Shown here piece by piece: positions 16,256 through 25,776 of a stretch of DNA of 64,000 nt (its first letter is position 1; each line of letters opens with the position of its first letter). Origin of the DNA: Clostridium sp. AM58-1XD (GTDB lineage Bacteria > Bacillota > Clostridia > Lachnospirales > Lachnospiraceae). The stretch spans positions 155,615 through 219,614 of the forward strand of contig NZ_QSDR01000001.1 in the NCBI RefSeq assembly GCF_003464085.1. Direction: 5' to 3'. Under the pieces are notes generated by a model. It was given only the letters and a program-made list of their open reading frames with translations. It ran no database searches and was not told the DNA's origin. Both the position numbers and the translations under genes were made by a program.

Positions 16256-17131
16256 TCCGGAGCTGTCGGAGTTTACCACGGCTGACGATATGTGAGAAGC
16301 GGCGGCAAGTGATTCTCTCATGTCCATTCCATGGGAGAGGCCGGCTAGAACAGCGCCTATGTGGGAATCGCCGGCGCCGATTGTATTTTTAACGGTTGTC
16401 TTCACAGCCGGGACATGACAGCAGGAACCGTCTGCCATCAGGCAGTATGCGCCTCTGTCCCCCAGCGTGATGATGACCGTATTTTTTGTTATGGCGGATA
16501 ACAGACGGGCCGCTTCTTCAAATGTATGGCAGCCAGTACGCAGAAAGGCTTCGTTTTCGTTAATATGAAGGATCGGCCGAAGGGCGGTGATCCTGGCAAA
16601 GCGCTCAGGAGGGATAGTCATGATGCGGGGACCGGGAGCGAAGAAAAGTTCCGTTTCTGGGAATTGCTTGATCCGCTCTTCCAGCCAGGAAACGAGTTCT
16701 TCTCCCGTAGGCTCCTCTACTTCCAGACCGCAGACATAAACCATATCAAAGAATCGGTCACGAATGGGTTCGGCCCAGGCTTTTTGGAAGGTATATTCTG
16801 CACCGTGACAGGACAGAAACGTCCGTTCGCCGCTTTCTTCTACGAGACAGTAGCAGCAGCCGTTTTCCTGATCCGTCACGCGGATGGGAGGCGGAAAGCC
16901 CTTTTCTGATAACGCGTTTCTTACGAAGTCACCGAAGATCCCGGTACCCACAGGGGTGAGAAAGGTAAAGGATGAGCCGGACTGCCGGAGTATGTTTGCC
17001 ACGTTGTAAGCGCAGCCTCCGAGGGAGAAGGACTGGCTTTTCGGATGGATATCTTCCTCCGTTTTCGGCAGATGGTCCAGGCGGATGACCACGTCCGCAC
17101 AGGCAGAACCGATGACGAGTACATTTTTCAT
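16193..17131 (-). CDS. PfkB-family carbohydrate/nucleoside kinase
   Basis: 312-aa sugar-kinase family protein. The N-terminus MKNVLVIGSACADVVIRLDHLP and the GGCAYNVANILRQSG motif are PfkB signature 1. The C-terminal NTIGAGDSHIGAVLAGL contains the anion hole and catalytic Asp (signature 2, GAGD). I chose ATG 17131 rather than an upstream in-frame start because of its GAAAGGAAAC site and the normal N-terminus. The substrate could be a pseudouridine-, ribose- or fructose-type sugar; the sequence does not decide. It converges with and overlaps the HAD phosphatase gene, an arrangement that could give antisense coupling. Confidence 0.9.
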   Translation of the reverse strand: MKNVLVIGSACADVVIRLDHLPKTEEDIHPKSQSFSLGGCAYNVANILRQSGSSFTFLTPVGTGIFGDFVRNALSEKGFPPPIRVTDQENGCCYCLVEESGERTFLSCHGAEYTFQKAWAEPIRDRFFDMVYVCGLEVEEPTGEELVSWLEERIKQFPETELFFAPGPRIMTIPPERFARITALRPILHINENEAFLRTGCHTFEEAARLLSAITKNTVIITLGDRGAYCLMADGSCCHVPAVKTTVKNTIGAGDSHIGAVLAGLSHGMDMRESLAAASHISSAVVNSDSSGLTDDEFQLFVDQFFHTSVNP

Positions 17132-17227
17132 AACAGGTTTCCTTTCCGAGCATGTATGTTTTGGATATTCTATCACAGGAGGAAAGTAAAATCAACGGAT
17201 GGCCGCCTACAATTTGGAAAGAAATGA

Positions 17228-17256
17228 TTGAGTTTTCCTCATCTTCGTTATATAAT
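17228..17256 (+). promoter_or_regulatory. Sigma-A promoter for gltX
   Basis: TTGAGT at 17228-17233, a 17-base spacer and a perfect TATAAT at 17251-17256. The leader of about 140 bases contains a CTCTGAA...TTCGGAG stem around 17320-17360. I see no clear T-box antiterminator sequence (TGGNACCGCG) in it. Confidence 0.75.
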
Positions 17257-17401
17257 ACACAGAGTATGTAAAAAATGATACTATAAGCGCTCAGCGGGAG
17301 CTTTCAAAGGTTCGCGGGGGTCATTTCGATTCTCTGAATGAGGTTTTTACGCGTTCGGAGAGCGGAGTATAAGTCTTGATAAGTACAGGAGTGAATGGAC
17401 G

Positions 17402-18853
17402 ATGAAAGTAAGAACGAGATATGCGCCGAGCCCGACAGGCAGGATGCATGTAGGAAATTTGAGAACAGCATTATATGCGTACCTGATTGCAAAGCATGAA
17501 GGAGGGGATTTCCTGCTTCGTATTGAAGATACAGACCAGGAGAGATATGTGGAAGGCGCTGTGGAGATTATCTACAGAACGCTGGAGAAGACAGGGCTGA
17601 TCCACGATGAAGGACCGGACAAGGACGGCGGAGTCGGACCTTACGTACAGAGCGAACGGCAGGCTTCTGGCATCTATCTGGAGTATGCAAAAAAGCTGAT
17701 CGAACGAGGAGAGGCGTATTATTGTTTCTGTACCCAGGAACGCCTGGAAAGCCTGAAGCAGACAGTCAACGGCGAAGAGATTATGACGTATGACAAGCAC
17801 TGCCTTTCTCTGTCAAAAGAAGAAATCGAGGCGAATTTAAAAGCAGGTATTCCCTATGTAATCCGCCAGAATAACCCGACAGAAGGTACGACTACGTTCC
17901 ACGATGAGATTTACGGCGACATTACGGTAGATAATTCCGAACTGGACGATATGGTACTAATCAAATCAGACGGATATCCCACGTACAATTTTGCCAATGT
18001 TGTGGACGACCATCTGATGGGAATCACTCATGTGGTGCGTGGAAACGAATACCTCTCCTCCTCTCCGAAGTATAACCGCCTGTATGAGGCCTTTGGATGG
18101 GATGTGCCGGTCTATGTACACTGCCCTCTGATAACGAATGAAGAACATAAGAAGCTTTCCAAGAGAAGCGGCCATTCTTCTTACGAAGATCTGATCGACC
18201 AGGGCTTTCTTTCAGAGGCTGTCGTGAATTACGTAGCCCTTTTGGGATGGTCTCCGGAGGATAACAGGGAGATCTTTACCCTGGAGGAGATGGTGAGAGA
18301 ATTTGACTACCACAGGATGAGCAAGTCTCCGGCTGTTTTCGATATGACGAAGTTAAAATGGATGAACGGAGAATATATGAAAGCCATGGATTCTGACCAG
18401 TTTTATGAAATGGCAGAACCGTATCTCAAAAAGGTGATTACAAAGAACCTCGACCTTAAGAAGATCGCGTCTATGGTAAAGACGAGAATTGAGGTGTTCC
18501 CGGATATCGCGGAACATATCGATTTCTTCCAGGAGTTGCCGGAATACGACGTGGCTATGTACACGCACAAGAAAATGAAGACGAACGGTGAAACGTCTCT
18601 TGCGACATTGAAAGAAGTGCTTCCGATCCTGGAAGCGCAGGAGGATTTCGGAAATGACGCCCTCTATGAGGCGCTTTCCGGCTATGTGGCAGATAAGGGC
18701 ATAAAGACCGGCTTTGTCATGTGGCCGATCCGCACGGCTGTTTCCGGTAAGCAGATGACGCCTGCGGGAGCTACGGAGATTATGGAGGTTCTTGGCAAAG
18801 AAGAATCTTTAAGGAGAATCAGAAAGGGAATCGATATGCTGGAAGAGGCATAA
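17402..18853 (+). CDS. gltX: Glutamyl-tRNA synthetase
   Basis: Class I aminoacyl-tRNA synthetase charging tRNA-Glu, and in Clostridia often tRNA-Gln for the GatCAB pathway. 483 aa, normal length. The HIGH-type motif is [11 protein letters not shown] (residues 9-19), followed by the conserved [10 protein letters not shown] block. The KMSKS-type loop is KLSKRSG (about residue 250). The C-terminal anticodon-binding helical domain follows ([30 protein letters not shown]). Start 17402 gives the canonical [13 protein letters not shown]. Intact frame. Confidence 0.97.
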   Translation: MKVRTRYAPSPTGRMHVGNLRTALYAYLIAKHEGGDFLLRIEDTDQERYVEGAVEIIYRTLEKTGLIHDEGPDKDGGVGPYVQSERQASGIYLEYAKKLIERGEAYYCFCTQERLESLKQTVNGEEIMTYDKHCLSLSKEEIEANLKAGIPYVIRQNNPTEGTTTFHDEIYGDITVDNSELDDMVLIKSDGYPTYNFANVVDDHLMGITHVVRGNEYLSSSPKYNRLYEAFGWDVPVYVHCPLITNEEHKKLSKRSGHSSYEDLIDQGFLSEAVVNYVALLGWSPEDNREIFTLEEMVREFDYHRMSKSPAVFDMTKLKWMNGEYMKAMDSDQFYEMAEPYLKKVITKNLDLKKIASMVKTRIEVFPDIAEHIDFFQELPEYDVAMYTHKKMKTNGETSLATLKEVLPILEAQEDFGNDALYEALSGYVADKGIKTGFVMWPIRTAVSGKQMTPAGATEIMEVLGKEESLRRIRKGIDMLEEA

Positions 18854-18868
18854 CGAGCCTGAAGTTTT

Positions 18869-18993
18869 AAGAGGGTGCTGCAAGAATAAAAGCAGATGTA
18901 CCTCCGATACCAGATTTTATTCCAGGCAGCGGCACGGCCGTTCCGTCTGGTATCGGTGGTAGTACGTTTTTCATTTTTGCCGCACTCTCTTTA
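18869..18993. repeat. Dispersed long-hairpin element, copy 1
   Basis: Imperfect palindrome of about 125 bases. Outer arms are AGAGGGTGCTGCAAGAATAAA and TTTTTGCCGCACTCTCT. Inner arms are CCGATACCAGA (18904-18914) and TCTGGTATCGG (18946-18956), around a GC-rich loop. It shares inner-arm and outer-arm sequence with elements at 42866-43016 and 52541-52648. It lies between gltX and the helicase gene, both on the plus strand, so it is more than a convergent terminator. Confidence 0.7.
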
Positions 18994-19019
18994 TTCTTTA
19001 AAGGAAATAAAGGAGTTTT

Positions 19020-20851
19020 ATGGCATTTAACAAGGCACAGAGGGAAGCAGTGAAACATAAAAATGGACCGATGATGGTGCTGGCCGGGCCGGGATCGGGG
19101 AAAACTACGGTAATTACATATAGAATCCGCCATCTGGTGAGGGAATGCGGCGCAGAACCCGGAAATATTCTGGTCATCACATTTACAAGGGCGGCAGCCG
19201 GAGAAATGAAGGCGAGATTTGAAAGGCTGATGGGAGAGGAGCATGTCCCGGTAACCTTCGGGACGTTCCACAGCATCTTTTTCCGCATCCTGAAATATGC
19301 ATACCGGTATGAGGCGGCAGATATCGTAAGAGAGGAAGAACGCATCCGTTTTTTAAAGGAAATGATCGGAAAGCTCGAAATTGATGTGGAGGACGAGGGG
19401 GAATTCATATCTTCTGTCTTAGGTGAGATCGGCATGGTTAAGGGCGGTATGATGGATTTGGATTACTATTATTCCAAAAACTGCTCGGAAAGTATTTTCA
19501 AACAGCTTTATGAGGGGTATGAAAGCAGCCTGAGAAAGCTTGGGAAAATCGATTTTGACGATATGCTGGTCATGTGCCATGAACTGTTTACCCAGAGAAA
19601 GGATATTCTTTCCGCATGGCAGAAGAAATTCAAATACATTCTGATTGACGAGTTTCAGGACATCAACCGGGTACAGTACGAAATCATACGCATGCTGCGC
19701 TGCCGGAAAACAATCTGTTTATCGTTGGAGATGACGATCAGTCCATTTACAGGTTCCGCGGGGCAAAACCGGAAATCATGCTGGGATTTGAAAAGGATTA
19801 TCCCAATGCGAAAAGAGTGCTTCTGAATATCAACTACCGTTCCACAAAGAATATCGTGGAAGCTTCCAGCAGGCTGATTGCCTGCAATAAAGAGCGGTTT
19901 GCCAAGGAGATCGTATCTCAAAAAGGGGAGGGGAAGCCTGTAGTGACAAAGATATGCGGGGATGCCGGGGAGGAAACACTCCGTATCGTCAAAGAGATTT
20001 CGGATTATACAAGGGCAGGATACAGCCTTTCCGATATGGCAGTTCTCTACCGAACGAGCCTGGAGCCGCGCCTTCTGGTGGAAAAGCTGATGGAATACAA
20101 CATTCCTTTTGCCATGCATGATTCCCTGCCAAACCTCTATGAACACTGGATTTCCAGAAATATTATTTCTTATATCCAGGTGGCTTTAGGCAGCAGAGAA
20201 CGGCAGAAGGTGATGGAAATAATCAACCGCCCGAAACGGTATGTGAGCAGGGATGCGCTGGAAGATCCGATTATTTCGTGGGAATCCCTCAAATCTTTTT
20301 ATCAGGATAAGGGATGGATGGTGGAACGGATCGAGCAGCTGGAGTATGACCTTCATATGGTTTCTAAAATGGCGCCGGTGGCTGCGGTAAATTACATCAG
20401 AAAGGCCGTCGGATATGACGATTACCTCAGGGAATATGCGGATTTCAGAAGAATGAAGCCGGAAGAACTGCTGGAGACGGCCGATCAGCTGCAGGAAAGT
20501 GCGGCAGGATTTCCAACCTTTGAGGCATGGTTTGCCCATATGGAGGAGTATAAAAAGGAACTTCAGTCACAGGCGCGTTCCCAGGACAGGAACAGAACGG
20601 AAGAAAACTGCCTGTATCTGATGACGATGCACAGCTCTAAGGGGCTGGAATATAAGATCGTTTTTATTCTGGATGCCAACGAGGGAATCACGCCTCACAG
20701 GAAAGCAGTCCTGGATGCGGATCTGGAAGAAGAAAGACGTATGTTCTATGTGGCCATGACGCGTGCAAAGGAACGGCTTCACATATACTCTGTAAAGGAA
20801 CGGTATGGAAAAAAACAGGATATTTCCAGGTTTATAGGGGAATATACATGA
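19020..20851 (+). CDS. UvrD/PcrA-family ATP-dependent DNA helicase (one frame break)
   Basis: Superfamily 1A helicase, about 610 aa once the frame is restored. Motif I is AGPGSGKTT (residues about 22-30), motif Ia ITFTRAAAGEM, motif II LIDEFQD, motif III GDDDQSIYRFRGA (visible only across the break), motif IV NINYRSTKNIV, motif V TMHSSKGLEYKIVFI and motif VI EERRMFYVAMTRAKERL. The frame changes near 19697, where adding one G (ATGCTGGCGCTGCC) restores motif III, so a sequence error is likely. The product is shorter than PcrA (about 730 aa) because the domain 2 insertions and C-terminal tail are reduced. Role probably DNA repair; no operon partner seen. Confidence 0.9.
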
Positions 20852-20913
20852 CAAGACAGATGGTTTAATTGCTGCATATGAGTGACGCTTGAGAATAAAG
20901 GAGGGATACTGGT

Positions 20914-21441
20914 ATGGATCGAGGTCTGATTCATATTTACTGTGGAGACGGAAAAGGCAAGACGACGGCGGCGGTCGGTCTTGCGGTAAGGGCGGCAGGA
21001 AGAGGAAAAAATGTTCTGATGGTGCGTTTCCTGAAAAATGATGATTCCGGAGAAGTTGCCGTGCTGAAACAGATCGATGGGATTACCCTGATCCCCTGCG
21101 AAAAGGTATTTGGATTTGTATTCCGCATGAATGAGGAAGAAAAAAGGCAGGCGGCGGCCTGGTATGGGAAGCTGTTTGAAAAAGCGGTCTCCATGGCCAA
21201 AACGGATGAATATGATCTGTTCGTTATGGATGAAGCCATGGCCGCGTGCACCAGCGGAATGATTGAGGAGGAAAAACTTCTTCGCTTCCTCGCAGAAAAA
21301 CCGGAAAAACTGGAAGTAGTGATGACCGGCAGGAATCCGTCGGAACGCCTGATGGAAACGGCTGATTATGTATCAGAAATCAAGGCGGTCAAGCATCCGT
21401 ATGAAAAAGGAATTCCCGCCCGTGAGGGGATTGAATATTAA
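20914..21441 (+). CDS. Cob(I)yrinic acid a,c-diamide adenosyltransferase, CobO/BtuR-like
   Basis: Transfers adenosyl from ATP to cob(I)alamin precursors in B12 synthesis or salvage. 175 aa. P-loop GDGKGKTTAAVG (residues 12-23), central VMDEAMAA, EVVMTGRNPSERL, and the C-terminal KHPYEKGIPAREGIEY, which is the CobA/CobO family ending. Length matches the family. ATG start with GGAGGG eight bases upstream. No cobalamin genes are beside it, so pathway placement rests on family only. Confidence 0.88.
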   Translation: MDRGLIHIYCGDGKGKTTAAVGLAVRAAGRGKNVLMVRFLKNDDSGEVAVLKQIDGITLIPCEKVFGFVFRMNEEEKRQAAAWYGKLFEKAVSMAKTDEYDLFVMDEAMAACTSGMIEEEKLLRFLAEKPEKLEVVMTGRNPSERLMETADYVSEIKAVKHPYEKGIPAREGIEY

Positions 21442-21442
21442 C

Positions 21443-21471
21443 TTGCTTTTTTGGGAAAATTCTGGTACAGT
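21443..21471 (+). promoter_or_regulatory. Sigma-A promoter for the DUF1292 gene
   Basis: TTGCTT at 21443-21448, 17-base spacer and TACAGT at 21466-21471, directly after the CobO-like stop codon. Confidence 0.55.
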
Positions 21472-21504
21472 GGGAAAATAAAAAGAAAGTGAGAATGGAA
21501 TCTT

Positions 21505-21840
21505 ATGGAAGACAAGAATAAAAAAGTTGCAGAAGAACCGGCTGAGGAGATGACAGTAACGCTGACTCTGGATGACGGCAGTGAGCTGGAGTGCGTAGTC
21601 CTCACAATTTTTGAAGCGGGCGGAAGGGATTATATTGCTCTTCTCCCTACAGCAGGAATCGACGCTGAGGAAGGCGAAGTTTACCTCTACCGTTACTCGG
21701 AAGTGAACGGACAGCCTGATCTGCAGAACATCGAAGACGACGCAGAATATGAAGTCGTGGCAGATGCCTTCGATGAACTGCTGGACGAGCAGGAATATGA
21801 TGAGCTTGTTGAAGAAGAGGGAGAAGGGGACGCACAGTAA
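21505..21840 (+). CDS. DUF1292 domain protein
   Basis: Small acidic cytoplasmic protein of 111 aa. The core TVTLTLDDGSELECVVLTIFEAGGRDYIALLP followed by EVYLYRYSEV matches the DUF1292/YrzB family of Firmicutes, whose function is not known. The C-terminus is a run of Asp/Glu (DELLDEQEYDELVEEEGEGD). It has its own promoter and stands alone between CobO and the convergent XRE-type gene. Confidence 0.88.
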   Translation: MEDKNKKVAEEPAEEMTVTLTLDDGSELECVVLTIFEAGGRDYIALLPTAGIDAEEGEVYLYRYSEVNGQPDLQNIEDDAEYEVVADAFDELLDEQEYDELVEEEGEGDAQ

Positions 21841-21892
21841 GAGCCGAACCGAACCGTCTGACCGATTCGTCTGGCCGCATTGTCTGATGTTA

Positions 21893-23367
21893 TCATACGG
21901 TCTCCGACAGAAGGCGCCGCGCCTGGCGGATCAGCTCCAGCGTATCCTCCTGGGACAGGAAAAAGAGATTTTCCAGTGAATTATCAATAAAATCGCGAAA
22001 GGAATCCACGATTGTATTTTCAGTGATGGAAATATAATACCAGGATTCCTTTTTTGCATCCAGAAATCCGAATGAGATTCCGCTGTTTTCATGAATGGTG
22101 ATGGTAAGCCCGGGAGACAGCGGCATTCTGGAAGACAGGACGGCCCGAACGGTCACGCCGTCCTGAAGGGCAATACTTTCCAGGTTCTCCAGGTAAATAC
22201 CGCGTTCACGGACAGTTAGAGGCCTCACAAACGATCCCGGCATGGTGGAAAGAACGCCCGTAAGGGCAAACTGGTTCAGGCTGTCGGAATTGAAAACAGC
22301 GATAGTCTTGGAGATCGTCTGAAAGTGAGTGCGCCATTCTTCAAATGCCGTCAGAATGCGGGCCGCCCTTCCTTTTGGAAGAAGCATCTCCTGGCTCAGG
22401 ATATCCTTCATGCATAAGAGAAGGCCGGAGGGCATATGTTCGATGGAAATAAAAGAGCCTGAACCGAGACCGAGAGACCGGAAATACCCGGCCATTTCCA
22501 TAAAGTCATAAAAGCGGTTTGCAAGAGGCCGGGCCTCTTCCAGAGACTGCTTGAAAATACTTCGGAAATGGGAGAGTATTTCCCCGTCTGACTCCACCCA
22601 TATCGTCTGATAGTCGATGGAAAACAGAATCACGCAGCTCTCAAAGACCATGTAGGAAGGAAAAAGCTCGGGATGGAGCGTTTCAGAGAGACTTTCCCTG
22701 TAACAGTAGTACGCCTCATAATTTTCACGGTTGATAAAAATATACGGCAGATAGCGGGAAAGCAGATTCAGATTATAAGACGCTTTCCGGAATTGCCGGG
22801 ATTTTTGATAAAATGAATAATCTGCTGGATTCTTATTCTGCTGCTGTGCCTGCCGGAGAGAAACGAAGCGAAGTTGTCGAAAATAAATGGAGGCGGAGTT
22901 TGAGAAAAAGAGATGAGAACAGGCGAAAGGGCCGAATTCTCCTGCTTTTTTGCTTCATTTTCCAGGATATAACGGAAAACCTGGCAGAACTCATAAGGGC
23001 TGTGATACAGCTTTCTGGAATGGAAGGAGACAGGCATCGGTTCCGAAACCATGGGACTCGGACGGAACTGGTTTTCGTAAAAAGACTGGGAGAGAGACGT
23101 AATCAGCTGACGGACACTCTGGCGCTGATAGAATACTGCCTCTCCATAAAAAGCCATTTCGTAGGCAGCCCAGAACTGACGGCGCTCCTCCGGCGTGAGA
23201 TTCAGGTACTTTTCCAGCTCCTTTATGGATTCCAGAACCGGAAGACGGTCTTCGGATAGCGCCTTCTGTATCGAAGTTCTGTTGACACCGGACCGCTTGG
23301 CGAGCTGATAAATGGTGTATCCGCTGGAATCGATATAATGTTTCAGAAGCTTTGCAAATAAGGTCAT
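21893..23367 (-). CDS. XRE-family HTH protein with large C-terminal domain (one frame break)
   Basis: About 491 aa when restored. The N-terminal helix-turn-helix (YTIYQLAKRSGVNRTSIQKALSEDRLP, residues about 16-43) is XRE-like. The remaining 440 residues have no recognised motif but hold a plausible sensor or effector region (for example YYISITENTIVDSFRDFIDN near the end). The frame changes near 22790; the intermediate frame reads FRKASYNLNLLSRYLPYIFIN without stops, so both halves belong to one gene with one base lost. Start ATG 23367 with an AAGGGGGG site. It is divergent from the kinase/Tad locus and could regulate it; that is inference from position. Confidence 0.7.
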
Positions 23368-23445
23368 AGCGTTCCCCCCTTAATACTATTATCATCCAGT
23401 ATAGGATATTATTGGAAATAATGCAAGCACATTGCCGGGCACATA

Positions 23446-23473
23446 TTGATTAAACGGGGGTCTGTCTTATAAT
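23446..23473 (+). promoter_or_regulatory. Promoter for the kinase/Tad locus
   Basis: TTGATT at 23446-23451, a 16-base spacer and TATAAT at 23468-23473, about 140 bases before the first kinase gene and inside the divergent intergenic region shared with the XRE gene. A TGACGAA sequence at about 23487 resembles a Spo0A box but is weak evidence alone. Confidence 0.55.
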
Positions 23474-23611
23474 TTAAAGTAATATTGACGAATTTTGTCC
23501 AAAAACAGAAACATCTTTAGAAAGAGAAGGTGTCAGTGAGGACGCGCTGCTGCAGGCAGCTTATGGTATGCAGGTATAGGGATCTCAGGCGTACCTGAAG
23601 GGGATTAAGAG

Positions 23612-25773
23612 ATGAAAAGCGAAGATAGAAATCAGGAAATGGACAGGACGGTTCTTCTGGGGGAGGAGGCCGGCAAAACGGTTCTTCTGGAAGAAATGTC
23701 TGAAAAGACGGTCCTTTTGGAAGAAGAAAAATCGGATTATGAAAAGCAGGAGCCCGCACACAGGGAGATTTCAGCGGGAGAGACGCGCGACTGGGCGGTG
23801 AATGCGCAGAAAAGGTGTCCTAATTGCATGAAAGAACTGAAACCGGGAGCGAAGTTCTGCCCGAAATGCGGGTTTAAGATCGGTACGAAGCCGAAAGAGA
23901 TTTATCATCTTCACCCCGGTATGGTTCTGGCAGGAAGATATATGATCGGTACCGTGCTGGGATTCGGAGGTTTTGGAATCACTTACCGTGCATGGGATAA
24001 TAAATTAAATGTGATGGTAGCGATCAAGGAGTACTATCCGGCGGGAATTGTCAACAGGATTCCAGGTGAAATGGAAGTGATCCTGTATACAGGAAAGAGC
24101 AAGAAAGAATTTGTGTCCGGCCTGGAGCGCTTTTTGGAAGAAGCCAGGAATACGGTAAGATTCAGCGACCATCCGAATATTGTTAACGTCTTTGATTTCT
24201 TTGAGGAAAACGGAACGGCCTACATCGTTATGGAGTTCCTGGACGGAATTTCTTTAAAGGATTATATGAAGAAGGCGGGCGGAAAACTGGGATATGAAGA
24301 GGCTGTCACGATCACATGCGCTATTATGGAAGCATTGAAGCAGGTGCATGGAGCGGGAATTCTCCACAGAGATATCAGCCCGGACAACATATTCCTGTGC
24401 AGTGACGGAAGAATTAAATTAATTGACTTCGGCGCAGCGAGATTTTCAACAGGAGAGGAAGAAAAAACCATGTCCATCGTGCTGAAAATGGGATACGCTC
24501 CGCCGGAGCAGTACCGCTCCAAGAGCCGTCAGGGCCCCTGGACGGATGTTTATGCCCTGGGGGCTACGTTATACCGCATCGTAACGGGAAAGGTTCCTGA
24601 TGAGTCGGTAAACCGCGTGGTAGAAGATACGGTGCAGGAACCGTGTGAACTGGAACCGTCTGTGCCTGAGTATTTGAGCCGGGCCATTATGAAGGCCATG
24701 GCTCTGATCCCGGAGCTGCGGTTTCAAACGATCGGCGAGTTTCAGGAGGCCATTCTGAACCGTACGAAAGTACTGGCTCTGGAAGCCGACGTTAAGAGAA
24801 GAAGGCGGAGGCGGACCGTCGGAATCGGCGTGGGAGCGGTGATTCTGCTGGCTGCTGCGGGAATTGCCGGAACGATCTACCAGAATAAGAGGACGGAAGC
24901 TTTTCTGGCCAAAGCAGACGTGAGTATCTGGATTCCCATAAGAGAGGGAAGGACAGAAGAAGAGGAAAAAAGCATTTTTGAGGACATGGCTTCCGAGTTT
25001 TTAAAGGACTATCCTCAGGTCGGCTTCGACGTCACATATATCCGGAAGAAACGTATGATACACAGATTGAAAAGGCATTGGCAGAAAGGGAGCTGCCTGT
25101 ACTGTTTGAAAGCAGCGGACTGGGAGATGAACTGAATGAGGCGGCACAACAGCTGGACGATATTTTCAAAAGGCTTAATCCGGATGAGTATTACTTTTTA
25201 GACGGTTACGAAACCTATTTTCCTGAGGCCAATCAGATACCGCTGGGATTTGAGGTTTCCGTGCTGTACGGAAATGTCAAGAAACTGGATGATCTCTCCT
25301 CCGTTACGAATAAAAATGATAAAGTAAGTTTTCTCGGGGGAAAGTCGGCCATGTATGCAGGAAGTACGTCGGAATATCACGATGTACAGGAAATTCTGAA
25401 AGGACTTTACGTTGTGAAGGCCATTCCGGAAGAAGAAGCAGTCGGAAGGTTCAACCATATGTGGAGCGTGAGCAGGTCTGCTTCCAGGGCGGAGAGGCTG
25501 GCCGCAGAACGGCTGCTTTATTATTACTTAAGTGATAAGGGGCAGGAAGTTCTCCATATCAATAACCGTGGTTCTCTGCCTCTTGGCAGGAACCAGATGG
25601 AAGTTTACCTGGGGGTAAACGGAGAAATGGATTTCCTGGGACAGATCATAGAAGACGTGAAAATCATCCCTGCAAACGAGATGGAAGAAGCGTGCGAAAC
25701 ACTGTATCAGAAGCTGTATGGCAGAAAAGAGACTGCAGCAGGCTATCTGAAAGAAACGGCAGAGGAGAGATAG
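23612..25773 (+). CDS. Receptor-type Ser/Thr protein kinase with zinc ribbon and solute-binding-protein-like ectodomain (one frame break)
   Basis: About 720 aa. Three copies of [RK]TVLL[GE]E lie at residues 12-39, with Thr at 13, 23 and 33. A zinc ribbon follows (Cys 69, 72, 83, 86). The kinase domain has a Gly-rich loop GFGGFG (about 117), catalytic Lys139, HRDISPDN (Asp254) and DFGAA (Asp272). After a basic stretch, one membrane helix (about 402-420) leads to an outer region beginning DVSIWIPIREG. That region has FEDMASEFLKDYPQV, LPVLFESSG and PLGFEVSVLYGN, which resemble family 1 extracellular solute-binding proteins. The frame breaks near 25042; adding one C gives TYIPEETYDTQIEKAL. This joins a kinase to a ligand-binding fold. 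Ligand unknown, possibly a sugar or peptide. First gene of the phospho-signalling/Tad locus. Confidence 0.85.
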
Positions 25774-25776
25774 GAT

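Noticed and set aside
17257..17401. T-box riboswitch ahead of gltX
   Set aside because: The leader has a short stem but no TGGNACCGCG box or terminator/antiterminator pair.
23480..23500. Second Spo0A box (TGACGAA) ahead of the first kinase
   Set aside because: One weak match in an AT-rich region is expected by chance and there is no supporting context.
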